A stretch of 47,646 bases of DNA from Bacteroidota bacterium. GTDB taxonomy: Bacteria; Bacteroidota; Bacteroidia; Bacteroidales; Lentimicrobiaceae. Made by a program: the position numbers and the translations under genes. The notes beneath the pieces are model-generated. The model saw only the letters and a program-made list of their open reading frames with translations, was not told where the DNA came from and did not search any database. Where the stretch lies: the NCBI GenBank assembly GCA_009773515.1, contig WSXX01000033.1, forward strand, positions 1-47,646, read 5' to 3'. Positions within the stretch are counted from its first letter, which is position 1, and every line of letters begins with the position of its first letter. Shown in pieces: positions 35,794-44,202 of this stretch.

Positions 35794-37809
35794 ATGAGTA
35801 TCCGAAAAAAAGAAACTGCACCACCGTTACCAAAAGCGTCGAAGCCTGTGATTGAAAAAAAACAAGGCAATACTTTGTATTACCTGTTAATTGTTGCTTT
35901 CTCGTTTGCGCTTTACGGAAATACCATCAAGAACGAATATTCGCTTGACGATATTTATGTCACTGGCAAAAATCTGCTTACTCAGCAAGGAATAAAAGCC
36001 ATTCCCGCTATTTTTTCTTCATACTATATTTCGCTGAATGCCGAAGAAGGCGGACAGCACAACTTCGGTTACCGCCCGATTACAAAAGTAACCTACGCCA
36101 TTGAGTGGCAGTTTTTCGGCGAAAACCCGCATGTAAGTCATTTTATCAATATTCTGCTTTATGCATTAACGGGCATTGTTTTATTTCTGCTTCTGCGCAG
36201 ATTGCTCAGCAATTATCATATATTTTTCCCTTTCCTTACGGTGATGCTTTTCCTTGCGCATCCGCTGCATACCGAAGTGGTTGCCAGCCTGAAAAACCGT
36301 GAAGAATTACTGAGTTTCCTCGGAGCTTTGTTCGCGCTGAAGTATTTCGTGAAATTTCATGATAGCGGCAAAAAACTCAATATACTCTGGGGAACCCTTG
36401 CTTTCGGACTTGGCTTCCTTTCAAAAGCCAACATCATGACCTTTTTGGTGGCGATTCCTTTGGTGATGTACTTTTTCACCGACATCAAACCAACAAAGAA
36501 CCTGATACTTGCGGGTTCAATGATATTTATTCTTCTTGTTGCATTGATCGTGCCCCGTTTATTTCTGGGTGAAGCCAGCCGTCCGATACAATTTATCGAA
36601 AATCCCCTGCTGATCGATCCTTCGTTTATCGACAGAATCGGCACATCAATGATGGTTTTGCTGTTTTATCTGAAAATGCTGATTTTCCCGCATCCATTGT
36701 CATTTTATTATGGATTCAATATGATACCGGTTACCGGATTGGGCAATCCACTGGTGTGGTTTTCTATTCTGCTTCATACCGGCATGCTTGCATTCGCCAT
36801 CTGGAAAATAAGGCAGAAACACATTCTTTCTTTTGCCATTCTGTTCTATCTTGTTAACATTTCAATGTATTCCAATCTGCTGGCCACTCCTACCGGATTG
36901 GTAGCGGAACGGTCGCTTTACATTGCTTCGCTTGGCTTCTGCATTGCATTGATGTATGGACTTTTCAGGCTTTTTGGTTCATCACCCGAAAATCAGAAAA
37001 TAAGTTCAAAAACCCTGAATTATGTTCTGCTTGCTTCGGTAATCATTGCCATTCCGGCCACAGCAAAAACCATCGACAGAAACGGCGACTGGAAAGACGA
37101 ACTTACACTATATGCCGCAGATGCCCCGCATTTGCAAAATTCAGCGAAAGCCAATTTTATTTACGCCACCAACCTCCGCAGCTCGGTGGTTGACCGCCTG
37201 AAATCAGGTGTGCCGCGTAAACAGATTATCCCGGATGCTCAGATTTGCATCAAACATTTTAAGCAGGCAACAAAAGTTTATCCGCAATATGCAGATGCCT
37301 GGAATAATCTAGGTGAGGTATTTCTGCTGCTGCTGAATGAACCGGATTCGGCCATTCAGTATTTTGAGAAAGCAGTAGAGCACAACCCGAATTTTACCGC
37401 AGCATTTTACAACCTCGGTTATACCTATCAGGTTACCGATCAGGCTGAAAAAGCAATTCCGCATTACGAAAAAGCCCTTGAACTTGAGCCTTACGAAATC
37501 AGGGCCATGTCGAACCTTGCTCAATTGTATCAGAAAACCGGTCAAACTGAAAAAGCAGTAAATCTAAATGAGGACATCATCATGATTGAACCGGATCTTG
37601 ATCTGCCATACATCAATCTGGGGACCTACGCCATGCGCAACGGAGAACCTGAAAAAGCACTCGATTATTTTGAAAAAGCCATTCAGATTAATCCCAACAA
37701 TTTTGAATTGAATATGCGCCTCCGCAGTTATTTCCTTAAAGTGGGAGACTCAACCAAAGCCGATTATTACTTTGAACTTGGTCGCCGTTCAGGCAGACCA
37801 AAACAGTGA
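35794..37809 (+). CDS. TMTC-like membrane protein with C-terminal TPR repeats (possible protein O-glycosyltransferase)
   Basis: A 671-residue protein from the ATG at 35794; the frame is open from a TTG at 35755, which I reject. About 12 membrane segments lie between residues 30 and 420, with the N-terminal signature NTIKNEYSLDDIYVTGKN and the loop FGYRPITKVTYAIEWQFFGE typical of the TMTC/DUF1736 and GT-C-like glycosyltransferases. At least four TPR units follow (for example YADAWNNLGEVFLLLLNEPD and NPNFTAAFYNLGYTYQVTDQ). Eukaryotic TMTC proteins O-mannosylate cadherins. Bacterial members are widespread and untested. The FAAL gene begins 10 bp after it, so the two are probably one operon. Confidence 0.82.
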   Translation: MSIRKKETAPPLPKASKPVIEKKQGNTLYYLLIVAFSFALYGNTIKNEYSLDDIYVTGKNLLTQQGIKAIPAIFSSYYISLNAEEGGQHNFGYRPITKVTYAIEWQFFGENPHVSHFINILLYALTGIVLFLLLRRLLSNYHIFFPFLTVMLFLAHPLHTEVVASLKNREELLSFLGALFALKYFVKFHDSGKKLNILWGTLAFGLGFLSKANIMTFLVAIPLVMYFFTDIKPTKNLILAGSMIFILLVALIVPRLFLGEASRPIQFIENPLLIDPSFIDRIGTSMMVLLFYLKMLIFPHPLSFYYGFNMIPVTGLGNPLVWFSILLHTGMLAFAIWKIRQKHILSFAILFYLVNISMYSNLLATPTGLVAERSLYIASLGFCIALMYGLFRLFGSSPENQKISSKTLNYVLLASVIIAIPATAKTIDRNGDWKDELTLYAADAPHLQNSAKANFIYATNLRSSVVDRLKSGVPRKQIIPDAQICIKHFKQATKVYPQYADAWNNLGEVFLLLLNEPDSAIQYFEKAVEHNPNFTAAFYNLGYTYQVTDQAEKAIPHYEKALELEPYEIRAMSNLAQLYQKTGQTEKAVNLNEDIIMIEPDLDLPYINLGTYAMRNGEPEKALDYFEKAIQINPNNFELNMRLRSYFLKVGDSTKADYYFELGRRSGRPKQ

Positions 37810-37819
37810 AAATAAATAC

Positions 37820-39517
37820 ATGCCTGAGATAAGCAACTACTATCAGCCTGATCTGACCCTTCCCGCACTGCTCAAAAGAGCAGCAGATTTCAATGAAGAA
37901 CTCTACATCGGCTATATGCACGAGAACGGCGAAATCAGCCGGCAAACATACCGTGAGTTATACAGTGAAGCCCTGAAGCTTGCTGCCGGACTTCAACATC
38001 TTGGCATAAAAGCCGGCGACAAAATCATCATTGCCACTCAAAACAACCGCGAAACCATAACTCTGCTGTGGGGTTGTTTCCTTGCGGGAACAATACCAAC
38101 CGTGCTGCAGCCGCCAATGACCTTTTCGGGTTATAACCCGGCTGTGGTTAAATTGAAGAACGTTTTTGATCAACTTGAAGAACCTTATATTTTCTTCAGT
38201 TCGGAATTAAAAGAAACCGACACGCTTCCGGCCGAAAAAGTAAAATACATCAGTCATCTGGAATGCGATGGTAATTTCATGGAACCAAAGCTGCACCCTG
38301 ACGATCTTGCTTTTGTACAATTCTCATCCGGCAGCACCGGCGACCCCAAAGGTGTAATGCTTACCCATAATAATCTGATGGTGAATATGGATGCCATTCG
38401 CATCGGGCTCGACCTTAACTTCCCGGATCGGACCGGCAACTGGATGCCGCTGTTCCATGATATGGGTCTTATAGGTTATCATTTGGTTCCTTTATATTGT
38501 TCAATTTATCAGTATCACACTGAAACTATTGACTTTATAAAAAATCCCGGGTTATGGCTCGATCTGATGAGCGAAGCCCGGATTAATGTAACGGGGTGCC
38601 CGAATTTCGGACTGGCATTGGTTCAGCGTTTTCTTCGCCGTAAGAAAACCCTGCCCGATTGGAACTTCTCTTCCATGAAAGCCATGCTTAATGGTGCAGA
38701 GCCGATTTCGGTGCAGATAATGAATGATTTTGTGGAAAAACTACAGCCTTTCGGGTTCAGGCCCGAAGCCATGATGCCCGTTTATGGAATGGCCGAAGCT
38801 ACGCTGGCAATTACTTTTACGCCGCTTATGCAACCTTCGGTAATTACTGCTTTTGATTCAAAAGTTCTTGATCTGGAAAACAAAGCCATAAGAACCGATC
38901 TGTCTGATCAGGCAGCGCGACTGCTCTCAGGCGTTGGTGTTGCCCTTAACGATACCGAAATACGGATTGTTGATGCTGCAGATCAGCCCCTTGCGGATGG
39001 CCTTGCCGGTCAGATTCAACTTCGCGGGCCCGGAATTACCAAAGGTTATTTCAACAAACCCGAAGCCACTGAAGCTGCATTTTGCAATGGCTGGCTGCGA
39101 ACCGGTGATATTGGTTTCTTTTTTGAAGGAAACCTATATGTCAGCGGCAGGCACAAAGACATCATATTCAAAAATGGCCGCAACTACTTTGCCAACGATC
39201 TGGAAGTAATGGCCTGCACATTGGATGACATCAGTTACGGTAAAGTATGTTTCGGAGGAACCACAAGCGCAAAAACCGGCCATGATAAAGTGATTGCTTT
39301 CCTGGCAGGATCGCCGGGCGAAAAAGCCATTGAAACCTTCAGGCAATTGCGGAATCTGCTGCGTGCAAATCTCGGCATTACTGTGGATGAGCTGGTGATG
39401 GTGAAATCGAATGAAATTCCGAAAACATCGAGCGGAAAACTGCAACGCTACAAACTTATGCAGCGGTACAATGCCGGCGATTTTGACGGGCAGGTAATAA
39501 CAGGCGATAATCTTTAG
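37820..39517 (+). CDS. Fatty acyl-AMP ligase-like AMP-dependent synthetase
   Basis: A 565-residue protein from the ATG at 37820. The open frame begins 48 bp earlier, inside the preceding gene, at a TTG that I reject. ANL-superfamily motifs: A3 FVQFSSGSTGDPKGVMLTHN, A5 YGMAEATLAITF, A7/A8 LRTGDIGFFFEGNLYVSGRHKD, and A10 EIPKTSSGKLQRYK with its catalytic Lys. The WMPLFHDMGLIGY segment is typical of FAALs, which activate fatty acids as acyl-AMP and transfer them to a carrier protein instead of CoA. A suitable carrier lies at 43664, and the second FAAL has its own, so their substrates may differ. Confidence 0.88.
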   Translation: MPEISNYYQPDLTLPALLKRAADFNEELYIGYMHENGEISRQTYRELYSEALKLAAGLQHLGIKAGDKIIIATQNNRETITLLWGCFLAGTIPTVLQPPMTFSGYNPAVVKLKNVFDQLEEPYIFFSSELKETDTLPAEKVKYISHLECDGNFMEPKLHPDDLAFVQFSSGSTGDPKGVMLTHNNLMVNMDAIRIGLDLNFPDRTGNWMPLFHDMGLIGYHLVPLYCSIYQYHTETIDFIKNPGLWLDLMSEARINVTGCPNFGLALVQRFLRRKKTLPDWNFSSMKAMLNGAEPISVQIMNDFVEKLQPFGFRPEAMMPVYGMAEATLAITFTPLMQPSVITAFDSKVLDLENKAIRTDLSDQAARLLSGVGVALNDTEIRIVDAADQPLADGLAGQIQLRGPGITKGYFNKPEATEAAFCNGWLRTGDIGFFFEGNLYVSGRHKDIIFKNGRNYFANDLEVMACTLDDISYGKVCFGGTTSAKTGHDKVIAFLAGSPGEKAIETFRQLRNLLRANLGITVDELVMVKSNEIPKTSSGKLQRYKLMQRYNAGDFDGQVITGDNL

Positions 39518-39518
39518 C

Positions 39519-39625
39519 CTTAAATGCGCAAGCATGTCGATGACTCGTTGATAGTCAGGGCTTGCCTTGATTTTACCTTATTTTTGCCTGATACTTGTTT
39601 TCAATTAGTCAAACCCTGACTTGCG
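39519..39625. repeat. 107-bp dispersed repeat, copy A
   Basis: Highly similar to 43487-43592, with an identical core from CCTTATTTTTGCCTG to CCCTGACTTGCG. It has decayed inverted ends (ATAGTCAGGG and CCCTGACTTG). It starts directly after the FAAL stop. Confidence 0.8.
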
Positions 39626-39659
39626 GATATTAGAAAATCAAGTGGCCACCGCAGGTTTT

Positions 39660-41738
39660 CTACATTTTTACAAGCTTTCTGATTTCAACGGACTTTGCAG
39701 TTTCAATGCGGAGGAAGTAAATTCCTGTTGCCAGATTGTTGATGTCAATTTGATGGGGTAAAACTTTCTGTTTTTCTGTTTTTACAAGCATCCCATTACA
39801 ATTCAGAATACTGATATTCACAGGCAATCCGCTGGAATTAGCAATAGTTTCGATGGTAACAGTTGAATTTGCCGGATTTGGGAACAATGAATAGCCGGAT
39901 TCAGGTTTCATATTTTGTTCTGCGAAAACAAGACCGCCATTTGTTGTTTTAAAAATCCTGCCCTCATCGCCTACTATATATCCGGTTAATTCATTGGTAA
40001 AATACACTGTACCGTATCCTATACACGAAAGATAATCTATGCTCGTCCAGTTTAATCCCCCATTGCTTGTCTGGTAAAAACTACAGTTATCCCCACACAT
40101 ATACCCATCACTTTCATTAACAAAGTAAATTGAAAGAAAACTTTTGCCAAATTGCTGGGATAAATTAATCCATGTCTCGCCACCATCGGTTGTTTTATAA
40201 AAATCACCCGCAAATCCACAAACAAAACCAACATTTTGATTTACAAAAAATACATCAAGCAGAATACCGTTGTTGTTTATGGGGATTTCTATCCAGTCAT
40301 CACCTCCATTTTCAGTTTTAAGAACAGCATAGGATAAAATTGCAAATCCCAGATTTTCATCAACAAAATGAATACCTCTGACTGGGGAACCCTCAAAAAC
40401 ACTATTCCATGAAATCCCGCCATCATTTGTTCTGAGTATAGTTCCTGTTCCAATATACTCTCCTGCAACATAACCTGTATTTTCATTTACAAATGTAAGA
40501 TCCCTCAGCGTGGTTCCAGGAATATCAAGCAAATTATCCCAGGATTGTCCTCCATCTGTTGTTTTAAATATTTCTCCATTCCAACCAGAAATGTAACCTA
40601 CATTCACATCAGTAAAATAAACAGAAACCAGGTGTTCAAACTGGCCATCGTCAATTATCTGCCATGATTCCCCGGCATTTGTAGTTTTTATAACCTGACC
40701 ATAATTCAATCCTGAGTCATCATAATAATGACCAACGGCATACCCAGTGTTTTCATCAATAAAATGAACATCCCTTAAATCAGATTCGGTTACAGTTGTT
40801 GTATAATTGACGTAAGAAACCCCAGCATCTGTTGATTTATATATTTTACCTGGAAAGGCTGTTCCGAATACTGTATTTTCGCTGGTAAAAAAGTAAGACA
40901 CACAATGATCCATTCCAACCGGAATCCATGTTGTACCTCCATTGGTGGTTTTGACCAATTGTGATACCCCAATGAAAGTATCATAAGAAAGTGCATAGCC
41001 TGTCTGTTCATTAATAAAGTGAATATGATCAATCGGCAGGTTGCTCTGGAAATGAGTCCATGACTCCCCTCCATTGGTTGTTTTCATCATGAAATTATGA
41101 TTACCAGCTACATATCCTGTGTTTGGAGTCAGAAAAAATATGCTTAACAATTCCAGATATGGATCGCCGGAAGTACTGGTCCAGGTATCACCACCATTGA
41201 TAGTTTTGTAAACGGTTCGCATGGAAGCTGCAGCATAGCCCACGTTTTCATTAACAAAGTGCACCGAATAAACATCGCTGTATATATTAATAAATGCCCT
41301 GTTCCAGGTTTCCCCGCCATCGGTAGTGCGAAGAAGTTGCCCGTTCATGCCGGCAATAAAACCTGTTGTTGAATTAATAAAGAAAATATCATTGAAGTTT
41401 TCAGTGGTTCCGGATTCCAATTCCTGCCAGGTGTCGCCGCCATCAGAGGTTTTCATAATAAAACCACCATTACCGGTGACGAATCCTGTCTCAATATCGG
41501 TAAACCAGACCATTTTCAGATTGCAAAGTGTGCCTGTTGGTTTGATTTCCCAATTTGTTCCGGCGTCAGTAGTCTTCAGAACCACACCTTTTTCACCAAC
41601 AATATATCCTGTTTGCTCATCAGGAAAATGAACATCTGACAGATACCAACCAAATGGCGAAGGGTTTGACCAGTTCCATTGTGAAAATGAGGCGAGTGCC
41701 AATAGAATCAGTACTGCTGAAATAAATAATTTCTTCAT
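39660..41738 (-). CDS. T9SS-sorted Ycf48/Hcf136-like beta-propeller protein
   Basis: A 692-residue exported protein with a signal peptide ending near ASFSQ. It then has about 14 repeats of 40-45 residues of the form VHFVNENVGYAAASMRTVYKT...GGDTWT, the Ycf48/BNR-like pattern that folds as a beta-propeller. The last 80 residues are a type A T9SS sorting domain, with LFPNPANSTVTIE at the start and ending ATGIYFLRIETAKSVEIRKL, so the protein is secreted or attached to the surface. It is on the opposite strand to FAAL and ACP, and no direct functional link to them is seen. Confidence 0.9.
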   Translation of the reverse strand: MKKLFISAVLILLALASFSQWNWSNPSPFGWYLSDVHFPDEQTGYIVGEKGVVLKTTDAGTNWEIKPTGTLCNLKMVWFTDIETGFVTGNGGFIMKTSDGGDTWQELESGTTENFNDIFFINSTTGFIAGMNGQLLRTTDGGETWNRAFINIYSDVYSVHFVNENVGYAAASMRTVYKTINGGDTWTSTSGDPYLELLSIFFLTPNTGYVAGNHNFMMKTTNGGESWTHFQSNLPIDHIHFINEQTGYALSYDTFIGVSQLVKTTNGGTTWIPVGMDHCVSYFFTSENTVFGTAFPGKIYKSTDAGVSYVNYTTTVTESDLRDVHFIDENTGYAVGHYYDDSGLNYGQVIKTTNAGESWQIIDDGQFEHLVSVYFTDVNVGYISGWNGEIFKTTDGGQSWDNLLDIPGTTLRDLTFVNENTGYVAGEYIGTGTILRTNDGGISWNSVFEGSPVRGIHFVDENLGFAILSYAVLKTENGGDDWIEIPINNNGILLDVFFVNQNVGFVCGFAGDFYKTTDGGETWINLSQQFGKSFLSIYFVNESDGYMCGDNCSFYQTSNGGLNWTSIDYLSCIGYGTVYFTNELTGYIVGDEGRIFKTTNGGLVFAEQNMKPESGYSLFPNPANSTVTIETIANSSGLPVNISILNCNGMLVKTEKQKVLPHQIDINNLATGIYFLRIETAKSVEIRKLVKM

Positions 41739-41791
41739 GATATTTATGATTAAATGAATATTCTAACTGCTAATGGTTTGGTAATTCAATA

Positions 41792-41799
41792 CAAAACTA
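41792..41799 (-). promoter_or_regulatory. -7 box of the T9SS protein gene
   Basis: TAGTTTTG on the minus strand is an exact TAnnTTTG match, 53 bp upstream of the start at 41738. Confidence 0.5.
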
Positions 41800-41808
41800 T
41801 TGAATTAT

Positions 41809-41862
41809 TATGTGATATCCCAGCGATTTCAGAATATATTTATTTAGATATAATATCACATA
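41809..41862. repeat. 10-bp inverted repeat in the intergenic region
   Basis: TATGTGATAT (41809-41818) and ATATCACATA (41853-41862) are perfect arms around 34 bases. The pair lies just upstream of the propeller gene's promoter and downstream of the radical SAM gene. Operator or mRNA stem. Confidence 0.45.
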
Positions 41863-41926
41863 GTCTGGTTTATCCGGCAACGATTCTACCTCTTATTAAA
41901 CCAATTAATTGCAAGAATTATTGATA

Positions 41927-43411
41927 TTATACCTGACGACCTTTAAACCTATCCACCATTTTTTTCCATGACACGGCGTATAAAAACATCAGGATATAAT
42001 CGGTTAGTTTCAGGTATAAGGACCGTTTGCCTGAATTCCATTCAAGTTTGCGGTTGAGGCCGTCGGGCTTGTCGTTAATCATATCCTCCAGCACAACACG
42101 GCCATAATTGTGGTTGGCTCCGTAAACCCAGTAAGCGGTGTTTAATCTGCGGGTGCGCCAGAGGGTTTTAAACATCATTTTCCTGATATTGTCCTTGTTA
42201 TACATGCTCCACCAGATTTCTTTCATGGTTTCCTGAAGTTCTTCGCGGGTAAGTTTTGACGTACCCATGGTAGCCTGCATAAAATGATAATACTTCCAGT
42301 CTTCAGGAAAATTCTTCAGTTCAATCTTATTTTCGGCTTCCATGCGCTTAAAAAGTCCGGTTCCGGGAAGTGGAGTCATAATACTTGCCTGAATGGCATC
42401 AATGCCGCTATTGAGAATAAAATCGCGGCGTGCCAGCAACTCCTCCCGGCCATCGCTTTCCATGCCGAAAATCATGGCTCCGAGGATGCCTATACCATGA
42501 CGATGAATCTTTTTGAAAGATTCTCTGTAGGAATCAACACCACGGCTGAGGTTCAGCCTTTTTTTTGCATCGGCCAACGCCACGGTTGTCTCTGCTTCGA
42601 TGCCAAGCAGAATCAGTGTACAACCACTTTTGGCAGCCCAAAACAGCACTTCCTCATCATCTGCAAAGTTGATGGAAGCCTGACCAAGCCAGAGGTTTTT
42701 AATTCCCCGGTTAACCATGCCCTTAAATAAGCGGATTGCTCTTTCGCGCCCTTGTTTATTGTTGTTAACCAGATGGTCATCCACAATAAAAACCATAGGA
42801 CGTGTCAACTTCTCCATTTCATCCAGCACGTCCTCCACATCTCTTTCGCGGTATTGCTTTCCGCAAAGTTCAGTAACCGAACAAAAATCGCAACCCATAG
42901 GGCAGCCACGAGAGGTCTGTATCAGATCATTAACATAAGGGTATTTGAAAATATCGCGCCGTGCATGCGGAATCAGGTTTACAGGAGTAATTCCGCTATA
43001 ATATATTGGTTTGGGCTTCCCTGATTCAAAATCATTTAGAAATACCGGCCATGCAGTCTCGGCTTCACCTGCGATTACTGTATCTACGTAATTCGCAACT
43101 TCATTGGTCATCATACTGGCATGGATGCCTCCCATTACGGTATAGATGCCCAGCTCGCGGCATATAGCAGCAATCTCATAGGCGCGTGGCGCATTGGTTG
43201 TAAAAGCGGTTAATCCAACAAGGTCGGCTTGTCTGGGAGTAAACTTCTCAAAGCTTTCATCAATGAATTCAATATCCCAATGATCCGGCGTTAGCGCTGC
43301 TATAATACCAAGTCCCAAAGGCATAAAACTGGTGCTGGGGTCGTTAACCAAGCCTTGTACACCTTGGTTTATGGGATTGATAAGCAGAAGTTTTTTAGGC
43401 TTATTTATCAT
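41927..43411 (-). CDS. B12-binding domain radical SAM protein
   Basis: A 494-residue protein. The N-terminal 150 residues are a B12-binding-like Rossmann domain (KKLLLINPINQGVQGLV, LTAFTTNAPRAYEIA, MGGIHASMMTNEV). The radical SAM core follows with the [4Fe-4S] motif Cys170-xxx-Cys174-xx-Cys177 in TSRGCPMGCDFCS. There is no DxHxxG corrinoid-anchoring motif that I can see, so cobalamin use is uncertain. A DUF4070-like C-terminal region follows. Related enzymes methylate, cyclise or rearrange lipids, bacteriochlorins and peptides. Two FAALs and an ACP nearby make lipid tailoring an attractive but unproven role. Confidence 0.88.
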   Translation of the reverse strand: MINKPKKLLLINPINQGVQGLVNDPSTSFMPLGLGIIAALTPDHWDIEFIDESFEKFTPRQADLVGLTAFTTNAPRAYEIAAICRELGIYTVMGGIHASMMTNEVANYVDTVIAGEAETAWPVFLNDFESGKPKPIYYSGITPVNLIPHARRDIFKYPYVNDLIQTSRGCPMGCDFCSVTELCGKQYRERDVEDVLDEMEKLTRPMVFIVDDHLVNNNKQGRERAIRLFKGMVNRGIKNLWLGQASINFADDEEVLFWAAKSGCTLILLGIEAETTVALADAKKRLNLSRGVDSYRESFKKIHRHGIGILGAMIFGMESDGREELLARRDFILNSGIDAIQASIMTPLPGTGLFKRMEAENKIELKNFPEDWKYYHFMQATMGTSKLTREELQETMKEIWWSMYNKDNIRKMMFKTLWRTRRLNTAYWVYGANHNYGRVVLEDMINDKPDGLNRKLEWNSGKRSLYLKLTDYILMFLYAVSWKKMVDRFKGRQV

Positions 43412-43486
43412 TTAAAAACAGTTTCCGGTAAAAAATCGTTTGCAATAATAAGCATATATCCTATAGAAAAGACATTGTGATAAGCT

Positions 43487-43592
43487 CTTAAATCGCAAGT
43501 TTGTCGATGATTCGTTGCAAGTCAGGGCTTGTCTTGAAATTGCCTTATTTTTGCCTGATACTTGTTTTCAATTAGTCAAACCCTGACTTGCG
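43487..43592. repeat. 107-bp dispersed repeat, copy B
   Basis: Same orientation as copy A at 39519-39625. It has perfect 10-bp inverted sequences, CAAGTCAGGG (43518-43527) and CCCTGACTTG (43581-43590), like a small MITE. Both copies contain TATTTTTG, a possible -7 box. It lies directly upstream of the ACP gene. Confidence 0.8.
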
Positions 43593-43636
43593 AATTTTAG
43601 GGGCGCTAAAAAATGAAACAAACCACCGAAACTTTT

Positions 43637-43644
43637 TACCTTTG
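43637..43644 (+). promoter_or_regulatory. -7 box of the ACP gene
   Basis: TACCTTTG is an exact TAnnTTTG match 20 bp upstream of the ATG at 43664. It also shows that the upstream ATG at 43613 is not the start. Confidence 0.6.
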
Positions 43645-43663
43645 CGGCTCAAAACCCATACAA

Positions 43664-43897
43664 ATGAAAATTGAAGATTTTATAACCCGGATTGAAGAAG
43701 AATTTGATGATATTGAGCCAGGAACCCTGAAACCTGAAAGTATTTTCAGAGAAGTGTTTGAATGGAACTCTATCAATGCACTGATTTTAATTGCATTGGT
43801 TAAAACTGAATACGATGTTGCCATCAATGCCGAAGATATTGCCAATTCAAAAACAGTAGCGGATATCTACGGGATTATTGAGTCGAAAGTTGCGTAA
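43664..43897 (+). CDS. Stand-alone acyl carrier protein
   Basis: A 77-residue acidic helical protein. The phosphopantetheine serine is probably Ser36, in FEWNSINALILIAL; the usual DSL motif reads NSI here, a variant known in carrier proteins that partner with FAALs. Helix 1 (KIEDFITRIEEEFDD) and the C-terminal helix (TVADIYGIIESKVA) fit the fold. The start was set at the ATG at 43664 because a promoter -7 box lies inside the longer frame from 43613. The gene has the same orientation as the FAAL at 37820; collapsing the duplicated 107-bp repeat would put the two genes about 150 bp apart. Confidence 0.88.
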   Translation: MKIEDFITRIEEEFDDIEPGTLKPESIFREVFEWNSINALILIALVKTEYDVAINAEDIANSKTVADIYGIIESKVA

Positions 43898-44202
43898 AAG
43901 AGTAATTAAGAACCGCGGACAGAAAAGTTCCCGACTTCACTGATTTCGGGCAATTTCCATTACATGTAACAGTTGTGCGGGAATTGAGCATAATGCAGAG
44001 ATGACAGTTGGATCAAGCGTTTAAACACTTCGACTCTCAGTGTGACATTCGTGTTAGGTCAGCAATGATTCTCTTTAATGCACACTTTATCAGCTCTATA
44101 CGATGTCCTCCTGAGCGGAGTCGAAGGACTTAACGATCAATTTTCAAACAATTAATCCTTAATAAGCGATAAAAATCAGGATCATTTCAATGATCAATCC
44201 CG
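43898..44202. other. Intergenic region with dispersed repeat remnant
   Basis: About 300 bp with no gene. CTTCGACT (44028-44035) and AGTCGAAG (44119-44126) are inverted arms; the right arm lies in CCTGAGCGGAGTCGAAGG, a sequence often found as a dispersed repeat in Bacteroidota. No promoter was identified, and the region separates two convergent genes. Confidence 0.55.

Noticed and set aside
37772-37819. Upstream extension of the FAAL from a TTG at 37772
   Set aside because: It overlaps the end of the TMTC-like gene; the ATG at 37820 is 10 bp after that gene's stop and gives a normal FAAL start.
39518-39660. A small gene between FAAL and the propeller gene
   Set aside because: The interval is occupied by dispersed repeat copy A and has no open frame with a credible start.
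42284-42730. 148-codon open frame opposite the radical SAM gene
   Set aside because: Antisense shadow of a well-supported gene, without domain or promoter.
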